NCBI RefSeq assembly: GCF_900607235.1
Contig: NZ_LR027852.1
Coordinates: forward strand, 186,001-250,000
Reading direction: 5' to 3'
Origin: Olivibacter jilunii
GTDB taxonomy: Bacteria; Bacteroidota; Bacteroidia; Sphingobacteriales; Sphingobacteriaceae
DNA: 64,000 nt
Position 1 is the stretch's first letter. Every line of letters starts with the position of its first letter. Under the pieces are notes generated by a model, which made no database searches, was not told where the DNA came from, and was given only the letters and a program-made list of their open reading frames with translations. This document shows, piece by piece, positions 35,316 through 45,168 of the stretch. A program made the translations under genes and the position numbers.

Positions 35316-37076
35316 ATGATTGCTATTAAAAAAATATTATCGACCGCGACATTAATAAGTGTTGTACTTTTTTCGGGCTGCGAACTGGATAAGTTCCCCT
35401 TAAATGGCCCAACAACAGGCACTTTTCCGGCGACGGAAGAAGAAGCAACAATGGGCTTATATGGTGCCTATAAAGGGTTGACCTTGTTGGATGCAGCCAG
35501 TACGCCCATCTGGCATGTGATGGATAATATAACCGATATCGGCTATGCGCGTCCGGGGAATAACTATACGTCGCCGATAACTAGTTCATTAACTACTGAT
35601 AATGCCTTAGCCATCAAACCTTGGGAGGCGCATTATAAAACGATTGCCCGATGCCATTCGGTACTTGACAACTTAGAAAATATAAAAGTGGAAATGCCGG
35701 AAGATAGCTACTATCAACTGGATGCAGAGTTAAGGGTGATCCGCGCTTATTGTTATTCACAACTAATTGAATTATATGGGGATGTGCCACTTGTATTACA
35801 TGCACTTGGCTTAAACGATACCAATCTGCCCCGCACCGCTAAAATGGAAATTCAGCAATGGATTATCGACGAAATGACAGCGGTGGCTGATCGTCTTCCG
35901 ATAGCGCAAACGCAATATGGAAATGTACGGGTTGGAAGGGTAGCCGCTTATATGTTAAAAGCACGCGTGGCCTTGTATAGCGGCCAGTATACGGTTGCTG
36001 CTGAGGCTGCGGCCAAGGCCTTGGAACTGGCAGAAGGTGTTTATGAGCTTACGCCATTTGATGCTTCTTTGGATTATTGCAACAAAACCCATGCGGAAGG
36101 TGAGCCGGCTTGCTCCAATATTTTTGGATATGCAGGCTATCAATCCAGTAAAGAATGGATTTGGGTGGCCGAGTATAACCAAACCATCAGCGGTAATACC
36201 CATAATCAAGGGTATTATATGGCTTCGCGATTAGGAAAAGGCGCAAGTTATTGGGGGCCTACACAAAACCTGATCGACTCTTTTCAGGCAATCGATGGGC
36301 TTCCCATTGATGAATCTCCTTTGTATGATCCGGCCAATCCGTTTGTCAATCGAGATCCGCGACTGGATATGTACTGCGCTCGCCCTCATGCGCGCTTAAT
36401 GGGAATACAGTATGAACCGAACGCAAACTTCGCGAAAGTGAATAACTATTGGCCCGTTATAGAGGGGCAAAGCAATACACCTGCGGTAGTGAACAATACC
36501 GATGCAACGAATGCTTATCGTTCCTTTAGCGGTTATTTATGGAGAAAGCATACAGATAACGCGGATTATGTGATCAACTCAGCATCCGGCGTGTCTGATT
36601 TGAATGTTGGTATTTTTCGCTACGCTGAATTGCTGTTGATTTATGCAGAAGCTAAAATAGAAGCGAATGACATAGACGAATCCGTTTATGAGGCTATCAA
36701 TAAGATCCGTTCAAGGGCACACATGCCGCCGATTGCGTCAAATTTATCACAGTCTCAATTGCGTACGGCACTTCGTTACGAACGTAAAATTGAATTGTGT
36801 AACGACGGTCTTCGCTGGTATGACATCCGACGTTGGAACTTGGCTCCTCAAATCATGAACGGTTATCTTTATCTAAATCGATCCGCCAATACGTGGACGA
36901 AAGATGTTCTTGTGGATATTGACGAAAATTACTCACCCATATATAACCATGGTAAGGCCCCCCGGTATTTTAATACCCAGGAACTTGTTTATCGCGAAAA
37001 TAAAGATGAACTATGGCCCATTCCACAAGCTGAAAGGGATGCGAATAAGAGTTTGACCCAAAATCCCGGTTATTAA
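35316..37076 (+). CDS. SusD/RagB substrate-binding lipoprotein, first locus
   Basis: A 586-residue outer-membrane lipoprotein. ATG 35316 gives a signal peptide with lipobox FSGC (IKKILSTATLISVVLFSGCELDKF); upstream in-frame starts overlap susC. Typical SusD features are TEEEATMGLYGAYKG, the LDAELRVIRAYCYSQLIELYGDVPLV TPR segment and the conserved C-terminal motif ALRYERKIELCNDGLRWYDIRRW. It caps the SusC transporter and captures ligand at the cell surface. Confidence 0.96.
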   Translation: MIAIKKILSTATLISVVLFSGCELDKFPLNGPTTGTFPATEEEATMGLYGAYKGLTLLDAASTPIWHVMDNITDIGYARPGNNYTSPITSSLTTDNALAIKPWEAHYKTIARCHSVLDNLENIKVEMPEDSYYQLDAELRVIRAYCYSQLIELYGDVPLVLHALGLNDTNLPRTAKMEIQQWIIDEMTAVADRLPIAQTQYGNVRVGRVAAYMLKARVALYSGQYTVAAEAAAKALELAEGVYELTPFDASLDYCNKTHAEGEPACSNIFGYAGYQSSKEWIWVAEYNQTISGNTHNQGYYMASRLGKGASYWGPTQNLIDSFQAIDGLPIDESPLYDPANPFVNRDPRLDMYCARPHARLMGIQYEPNANFAKVNNYWPVIEGQSNTPAVVNNTDATNAYRSFSGYLWRKHTDNADYVINSASGVSDLNVGIFRYAELLLIYAEAKIEANDIDESVYEAINKIRSRAHMPPIASNLSQSQLRTALRYERKIELCNDGLRWYDIRRWNLAPQIMNGYLYLNRSANTWTKDVLVDIDENYSPIYNHGKAPRYFNTQELVYRENKDELWPIPQAERDANKSLTQNPGY

Positions 37077-37103
37077 ACGATTACTAATTTTAAAACAAAT
37101 AAA

Positions 37104-38216
37104 ATGAAAAGAATTTTTTCTATACTGCTAGCCCTAAATCTGTTTTTTTTCATAAAGGTTGCTACAGCGCAAGAAGCTTACCGTAAACCTGCCTTGGAAC
37201 AGAAGGATTCCTGGTCTATGATTATGATCCCCGATCCGCAAAACTATGTGAAATGGAGCAGAAATCAACCCATACTGGATTTAATGATGGCCTGGATCGA
37301 AGAAAATATCGATACCCTAAACATTAAAATGGTGATGTGCGTTGGCGATTTAGTCGAACAGAACGATATTATCAATAGAGGTGAAGACGGTAATCAATCT
37401 GCAGAACGGCAGTGGGAAGCAATCGCAAGATCATTCGGTAAATTGGATGGCAAAGTTCCATATATTACAGCAACAGGAAATCACGACTACAGCATTGACC
37501 GGGAAGGCAAACGTTCATCACAGTTCAATAAGTTTTTTAAAATTGATAAGAATTGGATGAACAGAAAGATCATAGCACAAAATGGTACAAATGAAATAGG
37601 CGAACCGACTTTGGAAAATTCAGCTTACGAGATGCGTTCACTGAATGGGAAAGACTATTTATTCCTAACTATCGAGTTTGCGCCACGGGATACCGTGCTG
37701 ACATGGGCCAAAACGATTGCCAATATGGAACAATATAAGAATCATCGTATTGTATTGATGACGCATGCTTACCTGAACAACAAAGATGAGCGAACAACGG
37801 GCAAACCAAAATGGTTTGTCTATGAGCCTTATTCCATCCATAATCGCATACAAAAATCACCAACCATTGAGCTGCCTTCTGCCAATAATGGAAAGCAGAT
37901 ATGGGAGAAACTGGTACAGCCGGCATCAAATATTGAGCTTGTTTTATGTGGCCATATTTCGGGCGAAGGTTATCGGGCTGATAAGAACACAGCCGGTAAG
38001 AAGGTGCATCAGATGTTGTTTGATGCCCAGTCAATGGGAGGAGGCCATCGTAATGGAAATGGTGGAGATGGTTGGTTACGTATATTGGAATTTTTTCCTG
38101 ATAATAAAACCGTAAAAGTGAAGACCTTCTCGCCATTTTTTGCCGCTTCACCAACCACACGGCAATTTGCCTGGAAAACTGATAGTCGGAATGAATTTAT
38201 TATCGAATTTGATTAA
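37104..38216 (+). CDS. secreted metallophosphoesterase, first locus
   Basis: A 370-residue calcineurin-like enzyme with a signal peptide (IFSILLALNLFFFIKVATAQ). Metal-binding motifs appear in order: IPDPQNYVKW (D-x-Q variant), CVGDLVEQND, TGNHDYS, VLMTHAYL and LCGHISGEG. It hydrolyses phosphomonoesters or phosphodiesters in the periplasm or outside the cell. It is the only enzyme in the first SusC/SusD locus and is 27 bases downstream of susD, so it probably releases phosphate from the imported ligand. Confidence 0.92.
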   Translation: MKRIFSILLALNLFFFIKVATAQEAYRKPALEQKDSWSMIMIPDPQNYVKWSRNQPILDLMMAWIEENIDTLNIKMVMCVGDLVEQNDIINRGEDGNQSAERQWEAIARSFGKLDGKVPYITATGNHDYSIDREGKRSSQFNKFFKIDKNWMNRKIIAQNGTNEIGEPTLENSAYEMRSLNGKDYLFLTIEFAPRDTVLTWAKTIANMEQYKNHRIVLMTHAYLNNKDERTTGKPKWFVYEPYSIHNRIQKSPTIELPSANNGKQIWEKLVQPASNIELVLCGHISGEGYRADKNTAGKKVHQMLFDAQSMGGGHRNGNGGDGWLRILEFFPDNKTVKVKTFSPFFAASPTTRQFAWKTDSRNEFIIEFD

Positions 38217-38223
38217 TAAACTT

Positions 38224-38244
38224 AAAGGGGGCGATCCCCCCTTT
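38224..38244 (+). terminator. terminator of the first SusC/SusD locus
   Basis: AAAGGGGG (38224-38231) pairs perfectly with CCCCCTTT (38237-38244) around a five-base loop, just after the metallophosphoesterase stop. Confidence 0.75.
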
Positions 38245-38299
38245 CCTGCTGCCATTTTTCACCGTTTTTAAAATTAACAATAGCTTAACCTTGTAAACA

Positions 38300-38307
38300 T
38301 ACCTTTG
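38300..38307 (+). promoter_or_regulatory. -7 promoter box of the second ECF sigma gene
   Basis: TACCTTTG matches TAnnTTTG and lies 18 bases upstream of ATG 38326. Confidence 0.58.
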
Positions 38308-38325
38308 CCATGTCAATCTTAAACT

Positions 38326-38940
38326 ATGGTGTATCAAACGCTCGAACTTCGATGGTGGGAGGCTGTTCAAAAACAGGACGACCGATCACTGTTTAATAGA
38401 CTGTACCTCAAACACTGGGAGGCGCTTTACATTATTGCGTGGAACCGAACCAAAGATGAGGACGTAGCGAAAGATATTGTACAGGACGTCTTTATTAACT
38501 TTTGGGAGCGACGTAAACACATTGTCATTCGTACCAGCGTGATTCAATATCTAACGGGTGCTTTAAAAAATCGCCTTATTGACTACTTCCAATCGGAACA
38601 GGTTAAACGGCGGGTCTTTGAATATGTGCTGCAACAGATGGGTAAGGTGATATGGCAATCCGACAATGCTGCCGCCTACCAGGAGGTAGAGGACGCTTTT
38701 GATGAAACATTAAATGCTATGCCGGAAAACATGCGGAAATCACTTCTTTTGCGTTTGGAAAATCAGAGTATTTCAGATATTGCCAAGCAGCTGAACCTTG
38801 CCGAACAAACAGTAAGCAATTTGCATACAGAAGCAGGTAAACGCTTACGAAAAAAAATGCTGCTTCGATTAAAAGGCGCTGCATTGCCCATAACCATTGT
38901 TTTTCTTCAGGCGCTTAACGATTTGTTAATAAATAAATAA
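38326..38940 (+). CDS. ECF RNA polymerase sigma factor (FecI-like), second locus
   Basis: A 204-residue sigma factor with region 2 (YLKHWEALYIIAWNRTKDED and IVQDVFINFWERR) and region 4 (LNAMPENMRKSLLLRLENQS and DIAKQLNLAEQTVSNLH). It shares the pattern of the first-locus sigma factor. It is followed 57 bases later by a FecR-type gene and then SusC/SusD, the standard regulatory order. It probably transcribes the second receptor locus after ligand sensing. Confidence 0.93.
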   Translation: MVYQTLELRWWEAVQKQDDRSLFNRLYLKHWEALYIIAWNRTKDEDVAKDIVQDVFINFWERRKHIVIRTSVIQYLTGALKNRLIDYFQSEQVKRRVFEYVLQQMGKVIWQSDNAAAYQEVEDAFDETLNAMPENMRKSLLLRLENQSISDIAKQLNLAEQTVSNLHTEAGKRLRKKMLLRLKGAALPITIVFLQALNDLLINK

Positions 38941-38997
38941 CAATTTATAGAAGTAATTTGAGCCCTTTTTGTAGACGTATCGATAAAAGACGAATAC

Positions 38998-39969
38998 GTG
39001 TACGCAAATCGATTTAGAAGACTATTACGGAAATACCATACAAAAAGGGCTACTCCCGAAGAGCGTCGGTTGGTAGACGATTGGTATAATTCTTTTGATG
39101 ACTCCCCACGCTTAACTCACACACAGCGGAAGATACTCCGTAATGAGTTACACACCAATATACAAAAGCAGCTATTCCTCCATGAAGATCCAATCGTTAG
39201 AAAATTGCGATGGTCACCATTCCGCAAGCTAATTGCTGCCTCAATTCTATTATGCACAACCGGAATGATTGCATGGCTCTTCATTGTCCGAAACGGGGAG
39301 AAATTGCCTTCCGAAAAACGGGAATGGGTAGAGGTAGCGGCTGCTGCGGGAAGATTAAAAAAGGTGACCTTACCTGATAGCACCGAGGTGTGGTTGAATA
39401 CCGATACCAAGATCGGGTTCTTTAAGCCCTTTGAGCATGGGGAGACGCGAGAAGTAACACTTTTGGAAGGTGAAGCGTTCTTTTCTGTGAGCCCGGACAA
39501 GACCAAACCTTTTATTGTTCACGCTCAGGGCATAGAAACACGTGTATTAGGAACATCGTTTACCGTACACGCCTATAAGGAGCTGGACGAACTACGTGTA
39601 TCAGTTTCAACAGGGATGGTTCAGGTAAGGCGTGTTGACGGGTATTCATTGGGAACGCTAAGCAGGGGAGAGGAAGTCGTGTATAACAAAGTTGAAGGTA
39701 CCAATTTTACACGGGAGGCCGACCCCGAGGTCCGCTCCGCTTGGACATCAGGTACTACCTATTTAAGTGAAGCATCCTTTGCCGAATTAGCGCTCGCTTT
39801 TCGTCATACCTATGGCTTGCATTTGAAAGCCCATAATGCAGCCATATTTCATCAACGATACAGCATCCAATTGGATAGACATACCAGATATGATGACTTT
39901 GTAAAAGCACTTTGTGCCATTCATAAAAACCGATATAGAAAGGAGGAAAATGCAATTATAATTTATTGA
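38998..39969 (+). CDS. FecR-family anti-sigma factor, second locus
   Basis: A 323-residue protein starting with GTG at 38998. It has a short cytosolic N-terminus (RLLRKYHTKRATPEERRLVDDWY), one helix (LIAASILLCTTGMIAWLFIV) and a periplasmic FecR domain with VTLPDSTEVWLNTDTKIGF, REVTLLEGEAFFSVSPD and VLGTSFTVHAYKE. It anchors the ECF sigma factor and receives the signal from the SusC receptor that follows a hairpin. Confidence 0.92.
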   Translation: MYANRFRRLLRKYHTKRATPEERRLVDDWYNSFDDSPRLTHTQRKILRNELHTNIQKQLFLHEDPIVRKLRWSPFRKLIAASILLCTTGMIAWLFIVRNGEKLPSEKREWVEVAAAAGRLKKVTLPDSTEVWLNTDTKIGFFKPFEHGETREVTLLEGEAFFSVSPDKTKPFIVHAQGIETRVLGTSFTVHAYKELDELRVSVSTGMVQVRRVDGYSLGTLSRGEEVVYNKVEGTNFTREADPEVRSAWTSGTTYLSEASFAELALAFRHTYGLHLKAHNAAIFHQRYSIQLDRHTRYDDFVKALCAIHKNRYRKEENAIIIY

Positions 39970-39975
39970 TAAATA

Positions 39976-40003
39976 GCGGTTGACAAGGCAAGTCGTCAAC
40001 CGC
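39976..40003 (+). other. hairpin between fecR and susC, second locus
   Basis: GCGGTTGAC (39976-39984) pairs perfectly with GTCAACCGC (39995-40003) around a ten-base loop, seven bases after the fecR stop. As in the first locus, no T-run follows, so it may attenuate the transcript reaching susC. Confidence 0.6.
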
Positions 40004-40151
40004 GTGATAAAAGACAGCATACCTTCGAACCGTTGCTGTCCTTATAAATAGCAATGATATCTAAACAAAGCTACTTTTCGTGATAAAAATACGAATTAAC
40101 AATCTTTTGTCATTCTTTTTTATTCGGGAGTCGTAGCGCAGATTGTAATTA

Positions 40152-43100
40152 ATGAAAATCGATAACGAGTACTTTAAACAAGTAATGAGAATATCTTACA
40201 TAATTCTACTTAATGTACTACTGATCGCTCAGAGCCTATGGGCCAATGGAGCACTTGCACAATTATTGGAGAGGGAAGTAAACCTGACTTTAACGGGCGA
40301 CAATGCTTGGTCGGCCATACAAAAACTGGAAAAGCAATCGATCCGATTTGCTTATCACGCAGAACAACTTGGATTGGGTAAAATACGCGTGCCCGATCAG
40401 ACATTTGAGGGGGAAACGGTAGCACATATTTTACAATATCTCTTTCATGATTCACCGGTTAAATATACAGAGGCAAATGGCTATATCATCTTAAATAAGA
40501 GACAGCAAGCAGTCAAAGTTATCGGACAGGTAACCAATAAAGATGGTATGCCCTTGGCTGACGCAACAGTTCGTGCGATGGAAGCTAATCGCGCTGTGCT
40601 TACCGATACGGAAGGACGTTTTAGCCTATCCTTAGTACCTGGTAACTATCGCTTGGAAGTTAGTCACCTAGCCTTTGAAACCGAGCGACAAAATATGGTT
40701 GTTGAACCCGAGAAAAATAGTCCGATCAGCATCGCGCTTACAGCAAAAGTGGGCGAATTAAATGAAGTGGTTGTAACAGCTTTAGGGATCAAGCGCGAAG
40801 AAAAGGCTTTAGGCTATTCCACCACAACTGTCAAAGGTCAGCAGCTAACAGAAGCCTTATCGAGTAATTGGATGGACGCCTTATCAGGCAAAGTGGCAGG
40901 TTTAAATTTAATGCGCTCTAACGCTGGTCCGGTAGGGTCAACTAAAATTATTCTTCGCGGCGAAAACAACCTTACCGGCGAAAACGAAGCACTGATCGTT
41001 GTAGATGGAGTTGTCATCAACAATGGATCCGGTCGCCGTTCGGGAAACAGCTCCGATGCAATATATGGTACAGGAAGCGATAACATGCCGGCAGACTATG
41101 GTTCTGGCTTGGACGATATTAATCCGGAAGATATCGAAAGCGTCACGGTACTCAAGGGACCGGGAGCGGCCGCACTATACGGTCAAAGAGCAGCAAATGG
41201 CGCGGTAATCATCACCACAAAGTCGGGGAGACGTAAATCGAAGGGATTGGGTGTTACGGTTAATTCTAATTTTTCAATGGAAAGTGTGAATCGCTGGCCG
41301 GATCTACAATACGAATATGGGCAAGGTCTTGGAGGGGCGGCCTACTATTCTTACGGAGCATCGGTAGATGGATCAAGTACCAGTGGAACAAGTTCCGCGT
41401 ATGGACCTAAATTTGACGGGCAATCCTTTTTCCAATATGATCCTATTAAACAGGCGGTGGGAGATCAACGAACGCCTTGGGTTCCTTATAACAATATAAC
41501 CGATTTCTTCGAAACAGGTAAAACATTTACAAACAGCGTTACTATCGATGGGGGCACTGATAATACCACAGCACGCTTCTCGGCAACCAATGTAAATAAT
41601 TCATGGATAACGCCCAATACAGGGTATAAACGGAACACCTTTGCTTTATCGGTAAATTCTAAAGTGAGCGAAAAACTAAGCATCAGCTCAAAAATTAATT
41701 ACAACAACCGTTGGAGCGATAATTTACCGGGAGCCGGTTATGGAAACCAATCGCTCATGTATTGGTTTATTTTCTGGCAACCGAGTGCTGATTTAAATTG
41801 GCTGAGAAACTATTGGGTAAATGGCCAAGAAGGATTGGCTATTAGGTATCCTTTTAGCACCTATCCGGAAAACCCTTATGCGATATCGTATGAATTTATT
41901 AATAGCAATAATCGACATACTTTTACCGGTAATGCACAGGCTTCCTATCAATTCGACAAGCGTTTCAGTGTGCAGCTTCGTACAACGTTGGATTTTTCAA
42001 ATGAAAACAGGACCCAAAATCGTCCGTATGACGCGGGTTCAAAATTACCTGAAGGAAGTCATCGCACGCAGCATATTTTTTCGAAAGAATCTTCAGCTGA
42101 TTTCTTATTACGTTACAACACGAATTCAAAAGGGATCGTTGATTTCGGAGCAACACTTGGTGGAAGTACACTGCAAAACGAATATCGCCGTGAATCGCTT
42201 ACTTCAGATGGCTTGAGCTATCCCGGGGTTTACAATCATAATAATTCGAAATATGGGGTGGCCACTAATCAGGTAATCGATCGCTTTGAAATTAACAGCT
42301 TTTACGGATTACTGACCAGCGGGTATCGTGATTATTTGTTCCTGGATGTTACGGGGCGTATTGACTGGACAAGCACACTCGCCACCCCACAATATCCTAA
42401 TAAAAGTAAAGGCTTCTTTTACCCATCTGTTAATGGAAGTTTTATCCTGTCGGAGTTTTTCAGTTTACCGCATGTCATCAGCTTTGCTAAGCTTCGTGCT
42501 TCTTATGCTGAAGTTGGATCGGGTGTACAACGCCCTTATCAAACGCAATTTGTTTACACCTCACCTAATAGCCTTATCGGTGGTTCATTAGCGAATCCTA
42601 CAACCTTAACTAATCCTTTTATAGAGCCGTTACGTACGCGTTCCATTGAATTGGGTACAGACGTTCGATTGTTTGACAGCCGATTTAATGTAGATGTGGC
42701 GGTCTACAAAGGGAATACGTTTAACCAACATCTTTATCGCGTTATCGATGCCGCCTCGGGGTATCGAAATTACCTGATGAATATTGGCGAAGTAAGCAAC
42801 CGTGGAATAGAAGTGGCCGTCAATACCGATCAGATCAAGAACAAAGATGGGTTTAGCTGGTCGTCAATGATTACATTTAGTGCGAACCGGAATCGTATCG
42901 AAGAATTGGCTGATAGTTCGTTGGTTTTGCAACAACGTTCAGTCGGTTCGGGTCAACTGGTAGCCCATGTAGGTGGCAGTATGGGCGATCTTTATGGGAT
43001 CGGGTATCTGCGCGCGCCGGATGGTCAAGTAATTTACGATGAAAAAACTGGCTACGCTCGATTAACCAATGATGTTGTTTATCTGGGTAACACCATTCCC

Positions 43101-43634
43101 AAAGGGAAAATCAGTTTTGGTAATACCTTTTCATATCGAAATCTTCGGTTAAATGTGCTTTTTGATGCGCAATGGGGCGCCGTAGCACACTCCCTCACGC
43201 ATTATAAGCTGGCAGAACAGGGAAAAACCAAGAATACCTTGCAGGGGCGGTATAGTGGCATTATTGGCAATGGTGTGATACAGAACCCCGATGGTAGCTA
43301 TCGGCCTAACGACGTGATCGCAACCAATATTGATGAATATTACCGATCGCACTACGGCGCTGATAATGCGGAGGGAAGCACTTATCCGACCGATTTTATC
43401 AAATTTCGAGAGGCAAGGCTTGATTACACATTACCTGCCAAATTAATATCCCGTTGGGGGGTAGAGCGTGTTACGCTTGGAGTATACGGACGGAATCTCT
43501 TTGTATGGACAAAATGGCCGGCATTTGATCCTGAGTTCGGTACCTTGGATCAGGGCGATATCGTAAAAGGCTTTGAAATTGCTCAGTTCCCCTCTACCAG
43601 AACATACGGACTTAATTTGATTGTTAGCTTCTAA
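40152..43634 (+). CDS. SusC/RagA TonB-linked outer-membrane transporter, second locus
   Basis: A 1160-residue receptor with a hydrophobic signal segment (ISYIILLNVLLIAQSLWANG), an STN domain (AWSAIQKLEKQSIRFAYHAE, about 50-120), a regulatory domain (VIGQVTNKDGMPLADATVRA), the SusC signature VVVTALGIKREEKALGYSTT and plug ALIVVDGVVINNGSG. The barrel ends TYGLNLIVSF. It lies 182 bases downstream of fecR and 11 bases before the SusD gene. The ligand is unknown. Confidence 0.95.
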   Translation: MKIDNEYFKQVMRISYIILLNVLLIAQSLWANGALAQLLEREVNLTLTGDNAWSAIQKLEKQSIRFAYHAEQLGLGKIRVPDQTFEGETVAHILQYLFHDSPVKYTEANGYIILNKRQQAVKVIGQVTNKDGMPLADATVRAMEANRAVLTDTEGRFSLSLVPGNYRLEVSHLAFETERQNMVVEPEKNSPISIALTAKVGELNEVVVTALGIKREEKALGYSTTTVKGQQLTEALSSNWMDALSGKVAGLNLMRSNAGPVGSTKIILRGENNLTGENEALIVVDGVVINNGSGRRSGNSSDAIYGTGSDNMPADYGSGLDDINPEDIESVTVLKGPGAAALYGQRAANGAVIITTKSGRRKSKGLGVTVNSNFSMESVNRWPDLQYEYGQGLGGAAYYSYGASVDGSSTSGTSSAYGPKFDGQSFFQYDPIKQAVGDQRTPWVPYNNITDFFETGKTFTNSVTIDGGTDNTTARFSATNVNNSWITPNTGYKRNTFALSVNSKVSEKLSISSKINYNNRWSDNLPGAGYGNQSLMYWFIFWQPSADLNWLRNYWVNGQEGLAIRYPFSTYPENPYAISYEFINSNNRHTFTGNAQASYQFDKRFSVQLRTTLDFSNENRTQNRPYDAGSKLPEGSHRTQHIFSKESSADFLLRYNTNSKGIVDFGATLGGSTLQNEYRRESLTSDGLSYPGVYNHNNSKYGVATNQVIDRFEINSFYGLLTSGYRDYLFLDVTGRIDWTSTLATPQYPNKSKGFFYPSVNGSFILSEFFSLPHVISFAKLRASYAEVGSGVQRPYQTQFVYTSPNSLIGGSLANPTTLTNPFIEPLRTRSIELGTDVRLFDSRFNVDVAVYKGNTFNQHLYRVIDAASGYRNYLMNIGEVSNRGIEVAVNTDQIKNKDGFSWSSMITFSANRNRIEELADSSLVLQQRSVGSGQLVAHVGGSMGDLYGIGYLRAPDGQVIYDEKTGYARLTNDVVYLGNTIPKGKISFGNTFSYRNLRLNVLFDAQWGAVAHSLTHYKLAEQGKTKNTLQGRYSGIIGNGVIQNPDGSYRPNDVIATNIDEYYRSHYGADNAEGSTYPTDFIKFREARLDYTLPAKLISRWGVERVTLGVYGRNLFVWTKWPAFDPEFGTLDQGDIVKGFEIAQFPSTRTYGLNLIVSF

Positions 43635-43645
43635 AATATTAAAAA

Positions 43646-45163
43646 ATGAAGAGAAATATTATTTATGGTCTTTTGCTCCTTGTCGCTGCATTACTTAGTA
43701 GCTGCGATAAAGGCTTTGAGGAATTAAATACAGATCCTACTAAAACAACGGAAGCTTATCCTTATCAGTTTATGGCTAATGCGCTCATCAATTCGGTGAG
43801 CTATAACATGGCGCGCAACCGCACCTTTAATAATGAACTGATGCAAGTAACAGTATCACTTGGTGACGGGGATGGAAAAGTGTTTCGTTATGACTTTCGG
43901 CGAAGCTGGGCCGACTATTTATGGAATAGCCACTATACGGAGCTTACTAACTACAAAGATCTCTATCTCAAAGCACTCGAAGGGATAAACTTTAATCGTT
44001 CGTATCAAGGAATTTCGCTGCTTTTGCAAACGTGGACTTACTCTATTCTGACAGACACCTATGGAGATATTCCTTATTCGCAATCGAACTTGGGACGCGA
44101 TTCCCTGATCTTGGAACCTCGTTTCGATGCGCAAAAGGACATTTATTTAGATATGTATCAGAAGCTAGATTCTGCTAATACATTGCTAAGCAGTAACGAT
44201 ATTATTGAAGCCATACATGACCCTGTGTACGGTGGAGATGTTAGTAAATGGCGTAAATTGTGTAATTCGCTCTACTTAAGGTTGTTGTTGCGTGCGTCGC
44301 ACAAGGCGGATGTGCAGGATATGGTGATCTCAAAAATACAGGAAATCTTAACCAATAGTTCAAAATATCCTGTATTTACAAATAACGATGATTCTGCCAT
44401 TTTGCGATGGACAGGCGAAGGTGCCTATCGCTCACCCTATATGAACACCAGGGCACAAGATTTTAGGGGAGTAGGAATCTGTAGTTTTTTTATTGATTTC
44501 TTGCGTGATACGAATGATCCACGCATTAATATCCCCGAATACGGAACTTCAGGCATTAATCGTTGGGGAATCGCTCCGGTTTCGGGAAATTTTGTGGGGG
44601 TGCCATCGGGCTATGCAGCAGGGACTGAAGAATATACCCGGATGTCTTATTTCTATTCTTATGACCAAAATAGTGGGGTTAACAGTTTGCAGACAGAGCC
44701 GCTGACCGGTATAATTATGAATTTTGCTGAGCTGCAGCTTATCAAGGCAGAAGTCGTGCTTAGAGGTTGGGTGGCGGGTTCTGCCGAAGAGTACTTCTAT
44801 AGCGGTGCGGAAAGTAGTATTAAACTTTGGTTACCCAATTGGGATGTGTCAATACGTGCACATTTGGCTGCATCAGATGTACAATGGGACGAATCGGCCG
44901 GTTTCGAGGAAAAGATGGCACGTATTCACCAACAAAAATATTATGCTTTGTTTTTGGTAGATCTTCAGCAGTGGTTTGAATACAGGCGAACCGGTTACCC
45001 CGTGCTACCTAAAGGTGAGGGATTAGCAAATAATGGCGAAATGCCGGCCCGCTTATTTTATCCGGTATATGTTCAGTCGTCAAATCCTACTAATTACAAA
45101 CTGGCTATTGCGCAGCAGGGGCCTGATGAAATCAATACAAAAGTTTGGTGGCAAAAACCATAA
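43646..45163 (+). CDS. SusD-like nutrient-binding lipoprotein, second locus
   Basis: A 505-residue outer-membrane lipoprotein of the second SusD type (SusD-like_2). The signal peptide ends in lipobox LSSC (YGLLLLVAALLSSCDKGFEE), followed by the typical opening FEELNTDPTKTTEAYPYQFM and TDTYGDIPYSQS in the TPR region. The C-terminal motif of classical SusD proteins (ERxxELxxEGxRxxDLxRW) is not evident, as expected for this branch. It follows susC by 11 bases. Confidence 0.93.
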   Translation: MKRNIIYGLLLLVAALLSSCDKGFEELNTDPTKTTEAYPYQFMANALINSVSYNMARNRTFNNELMQVTVSLGDGDGKVFRYDFRRSWADYLWNSHYTELTNYKDLYLKALEGINFNRSYQGISLLLQTWTYSILTDTYGDIPYSQSNLGRDSLILEPRFDAQKDIYLDMYQKLDSANTLLSSNDIIEAIHDPVYGGDVSKWRKLCNSLYLRLLLRASHKADVQDMVISKIQEILTNSSKYPVFTNNDDSAILRWTGEGAYRSPYMNTRAQDFRGVGICSFFIDFLRDTNDPRINIPEYGTSGINRWGIAPVSGNFVGVPSGYAAGTEEYTRMSYFYSYDQNSGVNSLQTEPLTGIIMNFAELQLIKAEVVLRGWVAGSAEEYFYSGAESSIKLWLPNWDVSIRAHLAASDVQWDESAGFEEKMARIHQQKYYALFLVDLQQWFEYRRTGYPVLPKGEGLANNGEMPARLFYPVYVQSSNPTNYKLAIAQQGPDEINTKVWWQKP

Positions 45164-45168
45164 ATGCA

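Noticed and set aside
37665-38160. Long minus-strand frame inside the metallophosphoesterase gene
   Set aside because: Composition shadow of a gene with clear metal-binding motifs.
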